A DNA stretch of 48,323 nt from NCBI RefSeq assembly GCF_011250555.1, contig NZ_JAANMZ010000036.1:1-48323 (forward strand). The letters are read 5' to 3'. The position numbers and the translations under genes were made by a program. Every line of letters begins with the position of its first letter. Within the stretch, counting starts at the first letter, position 1. Source of the stretch: Bacillus sp. MM2020_4 (GTDB lineage Bacteria; Bacillota; Bacilli; Bacillales; Cytobacillaceae). Under the pieces are notes generated by a model that ran no database searches, was not told where the DNA came from, and saw only the letters and a program-made list of their open reading frames with translations. Below are positions 32,091 to 40,246 of the stretch, one piece after another.

Positions 32091-33706
32091 CACCATGAGC
32101 CGAACATATCCACTACGCTTTTTTCGCTATCTCCGCGGTATTCTTTAGGATTTATTCCAGCTGGTATCTTCCATCCGTTTGCCGCAATCCTGTCAATTAA
32201 TTTCTTGGCGCCTTCAAATGACCAGGTACCTACATGTTCAAATCCTCTGCCCTCTAGGAAACGAATTTGTTTAGGTGTGGTTAATCCTTCTTCACGGCGC
32301 TTATCTAAGCGTTCTAATAGTTTTGTGGCCTTCCCAGCATTATCGATTTCATCAGGCAAGATACCCAATTTTTCTAAGGTATTAACCTGTTTTTCGGAAG
32401 GTGGGCCCATTTCCCATCCGAACGAAGGAACATAACTTGATAAGTCTTCAGCTTGGATACTCATTTCGAATTGAAGTGGATCCACCAGTTTCCGTTTACG
32501 ACGCTTCATTTCTTCTAGCTGTTTAGCTAAGGCTTCTTCACGTTGGGCTACAACATCTTCGACAGCTTGCTTTTCTACCATTTCTAAATCTAAAGGAATA
32601 CCAGCTTCTTCGATTTGTTTCGTCATCGCCTTAGCTACTTCATCATTTTCAGCAATTAAATGGGCTGGATGACAAAGCTCGTGACGTTCTGTATGCCAAA
32701 GAAAATCAAGCAATAATAATTCAGTTTTACCTTCAAATAATCGGGTACCGCGCCCAACCATCTGGCTATATAAGCTTCTAACTTTTGTCGGCCGCAGGAC
32801 TACTACACAATCGACAGACGGGCAATCCCATCCTTCTGTTAGCAACATGGAATTACACAATACGTTGTATTTATCTTTATCGAAATCTTCCAAAATTTCA
32901 GCACGGTCTTTGGATTCCCCATTTACCTCAGCTGCTCTAAATCCCTTTTTGTTCAGGATTTCCATGAACTTTTGACTTGTCTTAACTAATGGAAGGAAGA
33001 CAACTGTTTTTCTGTTCATGCAATTCTTTACCATTTCATCCGCAATCTGATGCAAGTACGGATCCAGCGCTGTGCCTAAATCACTAGACTTAAAATCACC
33101 CGCCTGTTGACCGACTGTCGTTAAATCTAATTCCAACGGAATCGTTAGGGCTTTGATTGGGCTTAAATATCCTGATTTGATTGCTTTTGGCAAGGTGTAC
33201 TCGTATGCTAAGCTCTCGAAGTAAGTGCCTAAATTCCGCATATCACCACGGTCTGGTGTAGCAGTAACTCCCAGGACATTTGCTTCATCAAAGTGACTAA
33301 GCACCCTCTGATATCCATCTGAAATACAGTGATGTGCTTCATCGATCACAATGGTGTCAAAGAAATCTTTACTAAATTGATTTAATCGTTTCTCACGTTG
33401 CAAAGTCTGTACACTACCAACCACAACACGAAACCAACTGCCAATTGACGTTTGTTCTGCTTTTTCAGTTGCACATTTTAATCCAGTGGATTTTTCTAAT
33501 TTATCGGCAGCTTGTTCCAATAATTCGCCCCGGTGGGCAAGGACGAGAACACGCTCGCCCTTTTTTACTCTATCTTCAATAACCTTTGAGAAAACTATCG
33601 TCTTTCCACATCCTGTCGGCAGAACCAACAATGTTTTCTTTTTTCCATCTTCCCACTCTTTTTGTATAGCTTCCCGGGCACCTTGTTGGTAATCTCTGAG
33701 CTTCAT
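32090..33706 (-). CDS. SF2 DEAD/DEAH-box helicase
   Basis: 538 residues. Walker A LPTGCGKTIV (about 29-38), DEAH box VIDEAHH, motif III-like GVTATPDRG, and motif VI MVGRGTRL are all intact, so a functional ATP-driven DNA helicase or translocase is expected. The C-terminal 120 residues (after about 420) form a separate domain with repeated helix pairs (PSEKQVNTLEKLGI, TPKQIRFLEGRGF) that may bind DNA. Follows the DUF669 gene. AGGAGG before ATG 33706. Confidence 0.9.
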   Translation of the reverse strand: MKLRDYQQGAREAIQKEWEDGKKKTLLVLPTGCGKTIVFSKVIEDRVKKGERVLVLAHRGELLEQAADKLEKSTGLKCATEKAEQTSIGSWFRVVVGSVQTLQREKRLNQFSKDFFDTIVIDEAHHCISDGYQRVLSHFDEANVLGVTATPDRGDMRNLGTYFESLAYEYTLPKAIKSGYLSPIKALTIPLELDLTTVGQQAGDFKSSDLGTALDPYLHQIADEMVKNCMNRKTVVFLPLVKTSQKFMEILNKKGFRAAEVNGESKDRAEILEDFDKDKYNVLCNSMLLTEGWDCPSVDCVVVLRPTKVRSLYSQMVGRGTRLFEGKTELLLLDFLWHTERHELCHPAHLIAENDEVAKAMTKQIEEAGIPLDLEMVEKQAVEDVVAQREEALAKQLEEMKRRKRKLVDPLQFEMSIQAEDLSSYVPSFGWEMGPPSEKQVNTLEKLGILPDEIDNAGKATKLLERLDKRREEGLTTPKQIRFLEGRGFEHVGTWSFEGAKKLIDRIAANGWKIPAGINPKEYRGDSEKSVVDMFGSW

Positions 33707-33720
33707 ATATCAAGAACCTC

Positions 33721-34293
33721 CTAGAATTGCCCCGGAACAAATCCGTTATTATTTGTTGGAAAAGGTGTTTGCTGCATTGGCTGTTGCTGTTGTTGATACT
33801 GTTGTTGCGGCTGTTGATATCCCTGTGTAGGTTGTTGATAACCTTGTTGTGCTTGTCCTTGCGGGAAAGCTTCTTCATAGGAATAGAATGTTTGGACTTC
33901 ATTATTTGTTTTTTCTACACCGTCTTTGCCTATGAACTTATTTGTTTTTAGTTTCAATTTCCCTTTTGAACCAATAACAGTATTCCAATTCATTCGTAAT
34001 TTTTCTCCCTTTTTCTTTTGACCGATACCAGCGAAAAAGTTTGATAAAAACCCTTCTGTTTTTGTATGGAGAAGCAATGTGTGAAAAATAGTTACATCCC
34101 CATGTTCTGGACTTTGAACTTTTAATTCGAGTTTCGCTTGGTTGCAAGCTGGCATTTTAGCACTACCAGCAAAGCGTCCACGTTCAAATTTCGTTACAGT
34201 AAAGTTGTAATCTCCAGCTGGTAGCAATATAAAATCACTACCGTCCTTTTCTATCTCATCATCCCAACCTAATTCTCTTTCTTGATTCATCAT
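33721..34293 (-). CDS. DUF669 protein (possible ssDNA-binding)
   Basis: 190 residues. DUF669 pattern in residues about 18-125 (DFILLPAGDYNFTVTKFERG ... FHTLLLHTKTEGFLSNFFAG), then a Gln/Pro-rich flexible tail like those of SSB proteins. DUF669 genes travel with Sak4-like ATPases and helicases in phage recombination modules, so single-strand DNA binding is suspected. The N-terminal ERELGWDDEI (5-14) is identical to a segment of the primase-helicase. TTAGGAGG before ATG 34293. Confidence 0.82.
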   Translation of the reverse strand: MMNQERELGWDDEIEKDGSDFILLPAGDYNFTVTKFERGRFAGSAKMPACNQAKLELKVQSPEHGDVTIFHTLLLHTKTEGFLSNFFAGIGQKKKGEKLRMNWNTVIGSKGKLKLKTNKFIGKDGVEKTNNEVQTFYSYEEAFPQGQAQQGYQQPTQGYQQPQQQYQQQQQPMQQTPFPTNNNGFVPGQF

Positions 34294-34302
34294 TAATTCC
34301 TC

Positions 34303-34539
34303 CTAATCATTTAATTCAAATTTAGTAATCCAAGCAGTTTGATTAACAGCACCAGATACCTTAGGGTTTTCAAAATTAAGAATAAATTCACCTAATTGAT
34401 TTTTAATTGCATAAGGAATAAATCCTTTATCAATTAAGTGTTTTGAAGCTGATCTGAATGATTTGAAAATACCATCTATCCAATCTGCATAGTCGCTATA
34501 TTCTTGTCCATTATCGATTTGAACAACAAATACTTTCAT
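34303..34539 (-). CDS. Hypothetical protein (78 aa)
   Basis: Starts MKVFVVQIDNGQEYSDYADW; ATG 34539 follows AAGGG by ten bases. Looks like a small alpha/beta fold with an acidic face (YADWIDGIFKSFRSASK). Unrecognised. Lies within the recombination module. Confidence 0.7.
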   Translation of the reverse strand: MKVFVVQIDNGQEYSDYADWIDGIFKSFRSASKHLIDKGFIPYAIKNQLGEFILNFENPKVSGAVNQTAWITKFELND

Positions 34540-34562
34540 CTCGTTCACGCCCTTCAAATTTG

Positions 34563-35657
34563 TTAGAATGGTAGAGTTTTTCTAAAATCCACTACCATGC
34601 CATGAACTTGCGCCCATGCACCGACCAACACTCCTTCAATAAAGCTAGAATCATAATTGATGATCGGTGTATCCATTGGGTAATAACCCTTTTGACTAAC
34701 CACCACTTGAATTTCTTCTTCTGAGACTCCATTCTGTTGCATTAAATCCCTTAATGACTGTGGAATTAAAGGATTTAATTTGACAGTATTTACAGGCGTC
34801 GGGTTAGCAGGCGCGGGCACTGGATCAACTGGCGGTTGAGTCGGTTGCACAGGCGGCTGCATCTGTTGTTGTACTGGTGGTGCTGAACTTTGTACTGCCG
34901 TTTGAGTTGGCGCCTGCTGTACTCCATTAAAAATATGTGCAATATATGAGTAATCTAATGGGAATTCATCAGGCAAGCCATGGCGGTTTTTAGCGTCCCA
35001 AGCAGGGTGATGAGTAGCGTGGACCGTTCTAACTCCGCCTTGCGCCTTGTGCTTCTTGCCCTTGTCATCAACTGCCACGCTGTACGTTTTGTAATTGATG
35101 AATAGCACCATATCTGCCCATTCTTTTACTAAAGGAGCTGTTTGAGAACTTGTCTTTTTTCCTAGCTTTAATTGGTAACGGTCATAAGAGCCCATTTCGT
35201 CTGGTTGCTCAAACTTAACGATTTGAGCGTGTGCAGTAAGCACAACATGAATACCAGCTTCTACAACATCACTCAGTTTATTAAGGAAACGACCTAATTC
35301 CTCTTTCACATAAACGTATCCATTTCCATATCCGAAATCCTCGACACCACTTTTATTGTGTTGTGAACATACAAATTCAGTGCATTGCATTTCTGCCCAA
35401 TCGACCGTATCAATAATAAGTGTTTTATATGTGCCTACTTTTGATTTGACCCAATCCACTTGTTGGTTTAACATTGTCCAACTTGTTGGCTTTTTTACAC
35501 GTTTTACATTAAGTTCGGTCGTAGAACCTTCTGTGTCTATGAAAATAGGATCCGGGAATTGTGCGGCTAATGATGATTTTCCAATTCCCTCTGGACCATA
35601 TAAGACAACCTTTTTAGCCTTTTCAATTTTTCCATCAAGCACTTCAAAGTCTTGCAT
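34563..35657 (-). CDS. Sak4-like AAA ATPase (recombination)
   Basis: 364 residues. RecA-like phage ATPase of the AAA_24/Sak4 group: Walker A LYGPEGIGKSSLA (about 19-31), Walker B TLIIDTVDWAE, later HVVLTAHAQ. A Pro/Gln-rich linker (about 250-295) joins a small C-terminal domain. Sak4 proteins act with a single-strand binding protein to anneal DNA. ATG 35657 overlaps the upstream stop in TGATG and follows AGGTGA. Confidence 0.87.
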   Translation of the reverse strand: MQDFEVLDGKIEKAKKVVLYGPEGIGKSSLAAQFPDPIFIDTEGSTTELNVKRVKKPTSWTMLNQQVDWVKSKVGTYKTLIIDTVDWAEMQCTEFVCSQHNKSGVEDFGYGNGYVYVKEELGRFLNKLSDVVEAGIHVVLTAHAQIVKFEQPDEMGSYDRYQLKLGKKTSSQTAPLVKEWADMVLFINYKTYSVAVDDKGKKHKAQGGVRTVHATHHPAWDAKNRHGLPDEFPLDYSYIAHIFNGVQQAPTQTAVQSSAPPVQQQMQPPVQPTQPPVDPVPAPANPTPVNTVKLNPLIPQSLRDLMQQNGVSEEEIQVVVSQKGYYPMDTPIINYDSSFIEGVLVGAWAQVHGMVVDFRKTLPF

Positions 35658-36967
35658 CAAAATTCACCTGCTTTCCAAGTTTTAGGCTCAGCCGCGGGTT
35701 GTTGTGGCGGTTGGACTGGTATATTCTCCTGTCCAGCGACATAACCATCTTCGATAATAATTGAGCATTCTTCCCCCGTGCTTACTCGAGTAGCAATGGC
35801 CTGTAATCCTTCTTGCTCTAACCATTGTCCAAACTCATTTAAGGTATTCAAATCCATCTGTTCCAATTTGTCTAGTAGGATAAAACCGCAGTTGGGTTTC
35901 AATTTGCGGACAATAGCAGTAGAAACTTTAAGCTGCTCTGCACCGCTCATGTTGTCCCACTTTTGACCGTTATAAATCAGATCACCGTCTGCAACTGATA
36001 ATCCTGGTAGGGGTAGATCGGCGTTGGCCAGTAAATCAGTTTTTTGTTTACGCACATCATCAATAGTAGTGGTTAATTGTGCATATTGCGTTCTGTATTC
36101 AGCAGCATCCGTTTCGGCCTTATCCTTATCGAGATTAGCCCTTACCTTTCTATTAATCTCGTCAATTTGTTGGATATTGGATTCTAATGCTTCAGTCGAC
36201 TCATCAATTAGATCAAGGGCATCTTTTTGTGCAATAGCTAAATCTTCGCCAGTTTTCGCGTACGCTAATTTCGCTTGATTTAATTGTGCTTCTAATCTTT
36301 GAATCTCTTGTCCTTGACTAGCATACAGAGCTTGAATTTGTGTAAGGTTTTTACGTTTTCTTTGATTTTCACCGTTTCTCGCCAAAATTTCTTGCTGCTG
36401 TTTAATCAAATCGGAGGCAGATATCAATTCTTTTGGAGCATCAGAGAAATAAGGCTGTTCTCTTGCGAATTTTTCTTTTTGATCTGCAATTTGACCGATG
36501 GTTCGGCGCTGATTGTAGACTTCTTGCTCTTTTCTTTCTAATTCAAAAAGCTTGTCCCCTACACCAATAATTCTAAGTAAGATGTTCGCTTTTTCTTTGC
36601 TGGTCGAATTCATGAATTTAGGTAAATCTATGGCCAGTTCTTCTACAAAGCTATCAAGTAGTTGTTGGCCACCTTTTTGACCGTTGGGATCAATAACTTT
36701 TAAATCAGAGTTTTTACCCTTACGTTCGACTATTAGCCCATTAGAAAGAACTAGATGAAGGTGTGGAGGAACGACAGATCCTTCACGATTTGCTTGAGAA
36801 GGACGATACTTATTACCACCTAATGCCCACGCAATGGAGTCCAGTACACTTGTTTTTCCTTGACCGTTCCCCCCACCAATAACAGTTAATCCACTTGGCG
36901 AAGGTTCAATTTTGACAGCCTTAACACGTTTGACATTTTCTATTTCGAGTTTGTTAATTTTTATCAT
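35657..36967 (-). CDS. SbcC/SMC-like ATPase
   Basis: 436 residues from ATG 36967 (GGGGGAGGG upstream). Walker A GGGNGQGKTSVLDSIAWALG near the N-terminus, two long coiled-coil arms around residues 150-310, then a C-terminal ATPase half with the signature NMSGAEQLKVSTAIV and Walker B FILLDKLEQMD. In Walker B the usual final acidic pair is replaced by DKLE. Probably binds DNA ends together with the recombination proteins downstream. A Pro-rich tail ends the protein. Confidence 0.87.
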   Translation of the reverse strand: MIKINKLEIENVKRVKAVKIEPSPSGLTVIGGGNGQGKTSVLDSIAWALGGNKYRPSQANREGSVVPPHLHLVLSNGLIVERKGKNSDLKVIDPNGQKGGQQLLDSFVEELAIDLPKFMNSTSKEKANILLRIIGVGDKLFELERKEQEVYNQRRTIGQIADQKEKFAREQPYFSDAPKELISASDLIKQQQEILARNGENQRKRKNLTQIQALYASQGQEIQRLEAQLNQAKLAYAKTGEDLAIAQKDALDLIDESTEALESNIQQIDEINRKVRANLDKDKAETDAAEYRTQYAQLTTTIDDVRKQKTDLLANADLPLPGLSVADGDLIYNGQKWDNMSGAEQLKVSTAIVRKLKPNCGFILLDKLEQMDLNTLNEFGQWLEQEGLQAIATRVSTGEECSIIIEDGYVAGQENIPVQPPQQPAAEPKTWKAGEF

Positions 36968-36983
36968 CTTGATTCCCTCCCCC

Positions 36984-37736
36984 TTAAGCGATGATAGTAA
37001 TTTTTCCGGATTCAATTTCTTCAACTAACTCAACTTTTAAATATTCACGGACGTTGGAAATAGCCTGATTTCTCCATGCACCACCATCGGCTTCAAAAAT
37101 GGCAGCTGACGGACCATCCTTCATTCGGAAAACAAAATCACTCATTGGTTGATCTACTTCAAGGAAAGTGCGATATGGTGCTAAAGTGACTGGATTAGGA
37201 ACCAACACATCGTCAGCAGAGGCAACGCCAGTTTTGATAGTTACAGCTTGAGAAAACCCGTTATCTCCAGTCTGACGTACATTTTCTTCCTTGACGTTGC
37301 CAATGACTTTCAGAAGCAACTCACGGTCCTTAGTAGTCGTAAATTTGGATTGAAAAGCAATGATCAGTTCTTCAGCATTATGGAAGTATCCATAATTAAA
37401 TTTAGGAACAATCGCCTCAGCAGTAACTAAGGTTTCGCGGCCGCCATCAATATCAAGTACCCCTTTAAGAAGTACGGTTTTTTCGTCTAATATCTGTAAG
37501 TAAAAATTAGAAGATTGTCTTTCGAGATTAGCTTTCACATAGTCGACCAATCCAGTCAGGGTATTTATACGTAATGATTCGGATGCACGAGTTACAAGAG
37601 GTTTAATTTCACGAGCTGCACCTTCACTGTCAATTACAAATGAACGATTTTCCCCTTCTGAATCTTGGATATCTACGAATCTTTCGTCCGGCTGAATTGA
37701 TAAATCTACTAAAAACTTAATGGCTTCTTTTAACAT
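36984..37736 (-). CDS. DUF2303-like (YfdQ family) phage protein
   Basis: 250 residues. The middle and end (LTGLVDYVKANLERQSSNFY, FLEVDQPMSDFVFRMKDGPS, EADGGAWRNQAISNVREYL) fit the DUF2303/YfdQ pattern often found beside phage recombination genes. Role unknown. GGGGGTAATG before ATG 37736. Assignment is by pattern and place. Confidence 0.68.
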   Translation of the reverse strand: MLKEAIKFLVDLSIQPDERFVDIQDSEGENRSFVIDSEGAAREIKPLVTRASESLRINTLTGLVDYVKANLERQSSNFYLQILDEKTVLLKGVLDIDGGRETLVTAEAIVPKFNYGYFHNAEELIIAFQSKFTTTKDRELLLKVIGNVKEENVRQTGDNGFSQAVTIKTGVASADDVLVPNPVTLAPYRTFLEVDQPMSDFVFRMKDGPSAAIFEADGGAWRNQAISNVREYLKVELVEEIESGKITIIA

Positions 37737-37742
37737 GGATCA

Positions 37743-38168
37743 TTACCCCCTATTTTCTTGAAGATTAATAACTTTTTTTCTATTTAACTCACGTTCTATG
37801 ACATCTACCGGAACACCGATATCTGTTTTAGGAGTTAATTCATCATCAAAATAAGTTTGCCCTGGCACATTCGACTTAAGTTCTTTCGCTTCGATTTTTC
37901 CATTTGAGAGATCCTTGCCAGTTAATACCGTCATGGAAACATCGCGGACATTTGCTAATTTAATAGAAATGTTGCTATTTACTTTTACTGTTTGCCGATT
38001 TTCATCAGGAGCGAATTCCAGTTTAATCGTTACGGCACGTTTATCTTCTGCCTTTGTGTTAGGATCATGAATGTTATCGAATACCTTTTGAAGCTCAATA
38101 TCTAATTTTTCTTGAATGGCACCATTAGCTAACCGAGATAATGGTAAATCAATACTTTTATGACTCAT
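37743..38168 (-). CDS. Protein annotated as replication terminator in related phages
   Basis: 141 residues from ATG 38168 (TTGGAGG upstream). Starts MSHKSIDLPLSRLANGAIQE, followed by DIELQKVFDNIHDPNTKAED and KLEFAPDENRQTVKVNSNIS. This pattern is commonly named replication terminator protein in Bacillus and Listeria phages, but that name is not backed by clear evidence. Located at the front of the recombination module. Confidence 0.72.
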   Translation of the reverse strand: MSHKSIDLPLSRLANGAIQEKLDIELQKVFDNIHDPNTKAEDKRAVTIKLEFAPDENRQTVKVNSNISIKLANVRDVSMTVLTGKDLSNGKIEAKELKSNVPGQTYFDDELTPKTDIGVPVDVIERELNRKKVINLQENRG

Positions 38169-38190
38169 TCCTTCAACCTCCAAGTCGTGC

Positions 38191-38244
38191 TATAATTAAG
38201 CTGTCTTAATTTTTATGGACCACTTTAACGGAGTGGTCTTTTTT
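38191..38244 (+). ncRNA. Possible small plus-strand RNA
   Basis: TGCTATAAT (38188-38196) is a perfect extended -10 element on the plus strand, and 22 bases past TATAAT begins an intrinsic terminator (GACCACT/AGTGGTC, then six T, 38218-38244). The RNA would be about 40 bases and antisense to the leftward operon. TTAAGCTGTCTTAA at its start is an inverted repeat. No -35 match. A terminator pointing against the operon needs some such explanation. Confidence 0.4.
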
Positions 38245-38335
38245 ATTGCTCGAAAAACCTTTTACACCAGTCGATCTTGATCCCTAGTGCTTGGAATTTT
38301 TGAATTAATTCTTCTAATTTTTCCTTCTTATTCAA
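38243..38335 (-). CDS. Small hypothetical protein (30 aa)
   Basis: TTG start 38335 after GGGAGGTGA; reads LNKKEKLEELIQKFQALGIK then IDWCKRFFEQ. Its stop lies beside the plus-strand terminator. Helical, basic. Unknown. Confidence 0.55.
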   Translation of the reverse strand: MNKKEKLEELIQKFQALGIKIDWCKRFFEQ

Positions 38336-38370
38336 TATGTATCACCTCCCTCAAATTGATTAACTCCTCC

Positions 38371-38622
38371 TTATAATTCAGCTAGTTCTTGTTCTAGCCG
38401 TTGGATTTCTTCTTTTGCAATGGCAGCAAATGTTTCTGCTAATAACTTAACCGTGGATTTGTCTGTAACGTTCACACAAAACAGTAACTCATTCGTCGAA
38501 AAATCTACTTCATCCGCATTAGCAACTCTTTCGATTGCTCTTTCCAGACTTTCAATTTCATCAACAATCTCCCGAGCCTTTATTGCTTGTTTTTCCATTT
38601 GCTCAAGCGTTTTTCTGTCCAT
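38371..38622 (-). CDS. Hypothetical coiled-coil protein (83 aa)
   Basis: MDRKTLEQMEKQAIKAREIV with a helical, heptad-like sequence to the end (KEEIQRLEQELAEL). GGGAGGTGAG before ATG 38622. Unknown. Overlaps the end of the upstream zinc-binding gene by 20 bases. Confidence 0.7.
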   Translation of the reverse strand: MDRKTLEQMEKQAIKAREIVDEIESLERAIERVANADEVDFSTNELLFCVNVTDKSTVKLLAETFAAIAKEEIQRLEQELAEL

Positions 38623-38785
38623 TTGTCTCACCTCCCCTCAAGAAATGCTGATTAGTACCACGGTATTTAATTGCGCAATCAGCATGTTGTGTTCGCCAGC
38701 CACCTAAATACCGCTCGAAATGCCCTTCGCCTTTTGCGACTACCTTTCCGCATCTATAACAGGTACCAGGATATTTGTTTCTCAC
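38603..38785 (-). CDS. Small zinc-binding phage protein (60 aa)
   Basis: GTG start 38785 after GGAGGGGAG. Cys/His pattern GTCYRCGKVVAKGEGHFERY then GGWRTQHADCAIKYRGT suggests a zinc-binding knuckle (Cys, Cys, His, Cys). Recurrent in Bacillus phages without known role. Confidence 0.68.
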   Translation of the reverse strand: MRNKYPGTCYRCGKVVAKGEGHFERYLGGWRTQHADCAIKYRGTNQHFLRGGETNGQKNA

Positions 38786-38893
38786 TTACTCCCCTCCCTC
38801 ATTAACTAATCCAAATGCCCAAACCGCCGCATGACCAACAACCATTAACCCGATAATGATGATTCCTGTCACTGCGATGCCCACGCTATTCAT
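38786..38893 (-). CDS. Small membrane protein (35 aa)
   Basis: MNSVGIAVTGIIIIGLMVVG then HAAVWAFGLVNEGGE. AAGGAGGTGA is very close to ATG 38893, so GTG 38884 may be the real start. Single membrane helix. Unknown. Confidence 0.58.
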   Translation of the reverse strand: MNSVGIAVTGIIIIGLMVVGHAAVWAFGLVNEGGE

Positions 38894-38945
38894 CACCTCC
38901 TTAAGGTATTACTAATTTCGTTCATCAAGTTTCGCCATAATGGTA

Positions 38946-38969
38946 AAAAGAAGAGCCTAGATAGGCTTG
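38946..38969 (-). terminator. Weak intrinsic terminator after XF1762 gene
   Basis: Minus-strand stem AGCCTA/TAGGCT with a two-base loop, followed by CTTCTTTTT. Likely partial, since more early genes follow. Confidence 0.5.
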
Positions 38970-38995
38970 GTGTAAATTTTGTTTCGTAATGCGTC

Positions 38996-39451
38996 TTAAT
39001 TAATCTCCCAAATCGTTTTTTGCCCTTCTGGGTAACGTTCGGCTTTTACTCTTGGCCGAGACGGAGTATCCCATCCTTTAGGTCTTACTTTTGTTTCTCC
39101 AATAATTTTGTAACCAGCTGCTTTTAAACTAGATCCAGGTTCTTCTTTCAAAGTGTAGGTAATTAATCTGTTATATCCTAAATTTCTTGCTACTCTCCAA
39201 GAGGCAGCATATAGCATTGAGCACGCATCCTTATAACCTTCAATGACACAGCAACGAATGACTTCAAGCGTCCAACCATCGTCATTATGCCTAGCAACAG
39301 GTCTGCCAACCATTACAACCCCTATGATCTTCTCACCATTATTTAATCCAATTGAAAACTTATGTCCTTGAGGAGAAACGTTATGACGATGATACTCATT
39401 AACGAATAATTGAGCCTCTTTTAGGGTTATTGGCTGTAATTTATATTTCAC
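38996..39451 (-). CDS. XF1762-family protein (GNAT-like)
   Basis: 151 residues from GTG 39451 (AAAGGAG upstream). Signature PITLKEAQLFVNEYHRHNVS, HKFSIGLNNGEKIIGVVMVG, DDGWTLEVIRCCVIEG and the later MLYAASWRVARNLGY fit the XF1762 family, which looks like an acetyltransferase fold. The substrate is unknown; a link to DNA or nucleotide modification can be guessed but is not shown. Confidence 0.78.
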   Translation of the reverse strand: MKYKLQPITLKEAQLFVNEYHRHNVSPQGHKFSIGLNNGEKIIGVVMVGRPVARHNDDGWTLEVIRCCVIEGYKDACSMLYAASWRVARNLGYNRLITYTLKEEPGSSLKAAGYKIIGETKVRPKGWDTPSRPRVKAERYPEGQKTIWEIN

Positions 39452-39481
39452 TCAATCTTCTCCTTTACGACGAAATTTGGT

Positions 39482-39694
39482 TCAATGCCGACTAAATCGT
39501 AGCGTTTGAACCAGAACTTTATCCCAATACATTTCAAGGACGATAGAATTATCACTATCCAAGAAAAAATGATTAGTCATTTCCCGACCGTTTCGTTGAT
39601 CCGAATTGAAAACTGATTCTAATTCCTGGGCCATGACTTTATGATCGATTTCATTCATGCTTTGGATAGCTTCTGTTTTTGAGATTTTTTTCAT
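39482..39694 (-). CDS. Hypothetical protein (70 aa)
   Basis: MKKISKTEAIQSMNEIDHKV, later HFFLDSDNSIVLEMYWDKVL. AAAGGAGG before ATG 39694. Unrecognised early gene. Confidence 0.68.
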   Translation of the reverse strand: MKKISKTEAIQSMNEIDHKVMAQELESVFNSDQRNGREMTNHFFLDSDNSIVLEMYWDKVLVQTLRFSRH

Positions 39695-39709
39695 TTTTAA
39701 AACCTCCTT

Positions 39710-39913
39710 TTAGTTAGTAATTTGTTTTTCTTTGGAAGCATTTCCTATCCAACAATCAATTTCATCAAGGTCAAAAATAACAACCCTTGGAGCTGGTCTT
39801 GAAAACGGCACTTCATTCGTCCGCATCAAACGAAAAATGGTTGATTCACTCATCGGACATTGAATGGAACTTAGATAATCACAAACACTTTTTACTCCTC
39901 TAACTTTTCTCAA
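39710..39913 (-). CDS. Excisionase-like HTH protein
   Basis: 67 residues from TTG 39913, eight bases after GAGG. MerR/excisionase-type winged HTH: SVCDYLSSIQCPMSESTIFR, then LMRTNEVPFSRPAPRVVIFD and DEIDCWIG. Such proteins bend attachment-site DNA for excision or regulate early genes. An operator copy (39931-39945) lies just before the gene. Confidence 0.7.
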   Translation of the reverse strand: MRKVRGVKSVCDYLSSIQCPMSESTIFRLMRTNEVPFSRPAPRVVIFDLDEIDCWIGNASKEKQITN

Positions 39914-39930
39914 AAAGACCACCTCGTTTA

Positions 39931-39945
39931 TTAACTTAAAGTTAA
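39931..39945. promoter_or_regulatory. Operator O1
   Basis: TTAACTTAAAGTTAA, perfect 15-base palindrome. It lies between the Cro-like and excisionase-like genes, in the leader of the latter. Confidence 0.7.
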
Positions 39946-39962
39946 GTGGAGAGTAAAAAAAA

Positions 39963-40154
39963 TTAAACAGGAACCCGCATCATATCCAAATCTACTTCAT
40001 ACAGTTTGGCTAGTGCGTATATGACTAATTCTTTAGGTTTCACTTCACCACTTTCCCACTTTATTACGGTGTTTCGAGAGACTCCGAGTCTATCAGCTAC
40101 ATCTTGTTGAGTCATTCCTTTGTTTACTCGCAAAGCCTCTAGTGACATTTGCAT
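39963..40154 (-). CDS. Cro-like repressor
   Basis: 63 residues from ATG 40154 (GAGGTGATAAC upstream). HTH of the XRE type: LRVNKGMTQQDVADRLGVSR with NTVIKWESGEVKPKE. First gene of the leftward early operon, divergent from the CI-like gene, so it should oppose the repressor in the lysis-lysogeny switch. Confidence 0.85.
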   Translation of the reverse strand: MQMSLEALRVNKGMTQQDVADRLGVSRNTVIKWESGEVKPKELVIYALAKLYEVDLDMMRVPV

Positions 40155-40186
40155 GTTATCACCTCGTTTTTTTATCTTATGCATTT

Positions 40187-40215
40187 ATCATAATTAACTT
40201 AAAGTTAACTGTCAA
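40187..40215 (-). promoter_or_regulatory. Leftward early promoter
   Basis: TTGACA (40215-40210), 17 bases, TATGAT (40192-40187) on the minus strand. The spacer is almost exactly the operator O2. Drives the Cro-like gene and the early operon. Confidence 0.85.
40194..40208. promoter_or_regulatory. Operator O2
   Basis: TTAACTTAAAGTTAA, identical to O1, lying inside the spacer of the leftward promoter. Occupation would block RNA polymerase. Confidence 0.78.
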
Positions 40216-40228
40216 TACTAAAAGTTAA
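40214..40228. promoter_or_regulatory. Operator-like O4 (half match)
   Basis: AATACTAAAAGTTAA matches the operator in 11 of 15 positions, with an intact right half. Adjacent to O2. Confidence 0.45.
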
Positions 40229-40246
40229 TTTTTTTTGCAAAATGCG

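Noticed and set aside
38218..38244. Hairpin as terminator of the leftward early operon
   Set aside because: The T run follows the stem only on the plus strand; on the minus strand the stem is followed by CATAAAAATT, so it cannot serve the leftward operon.
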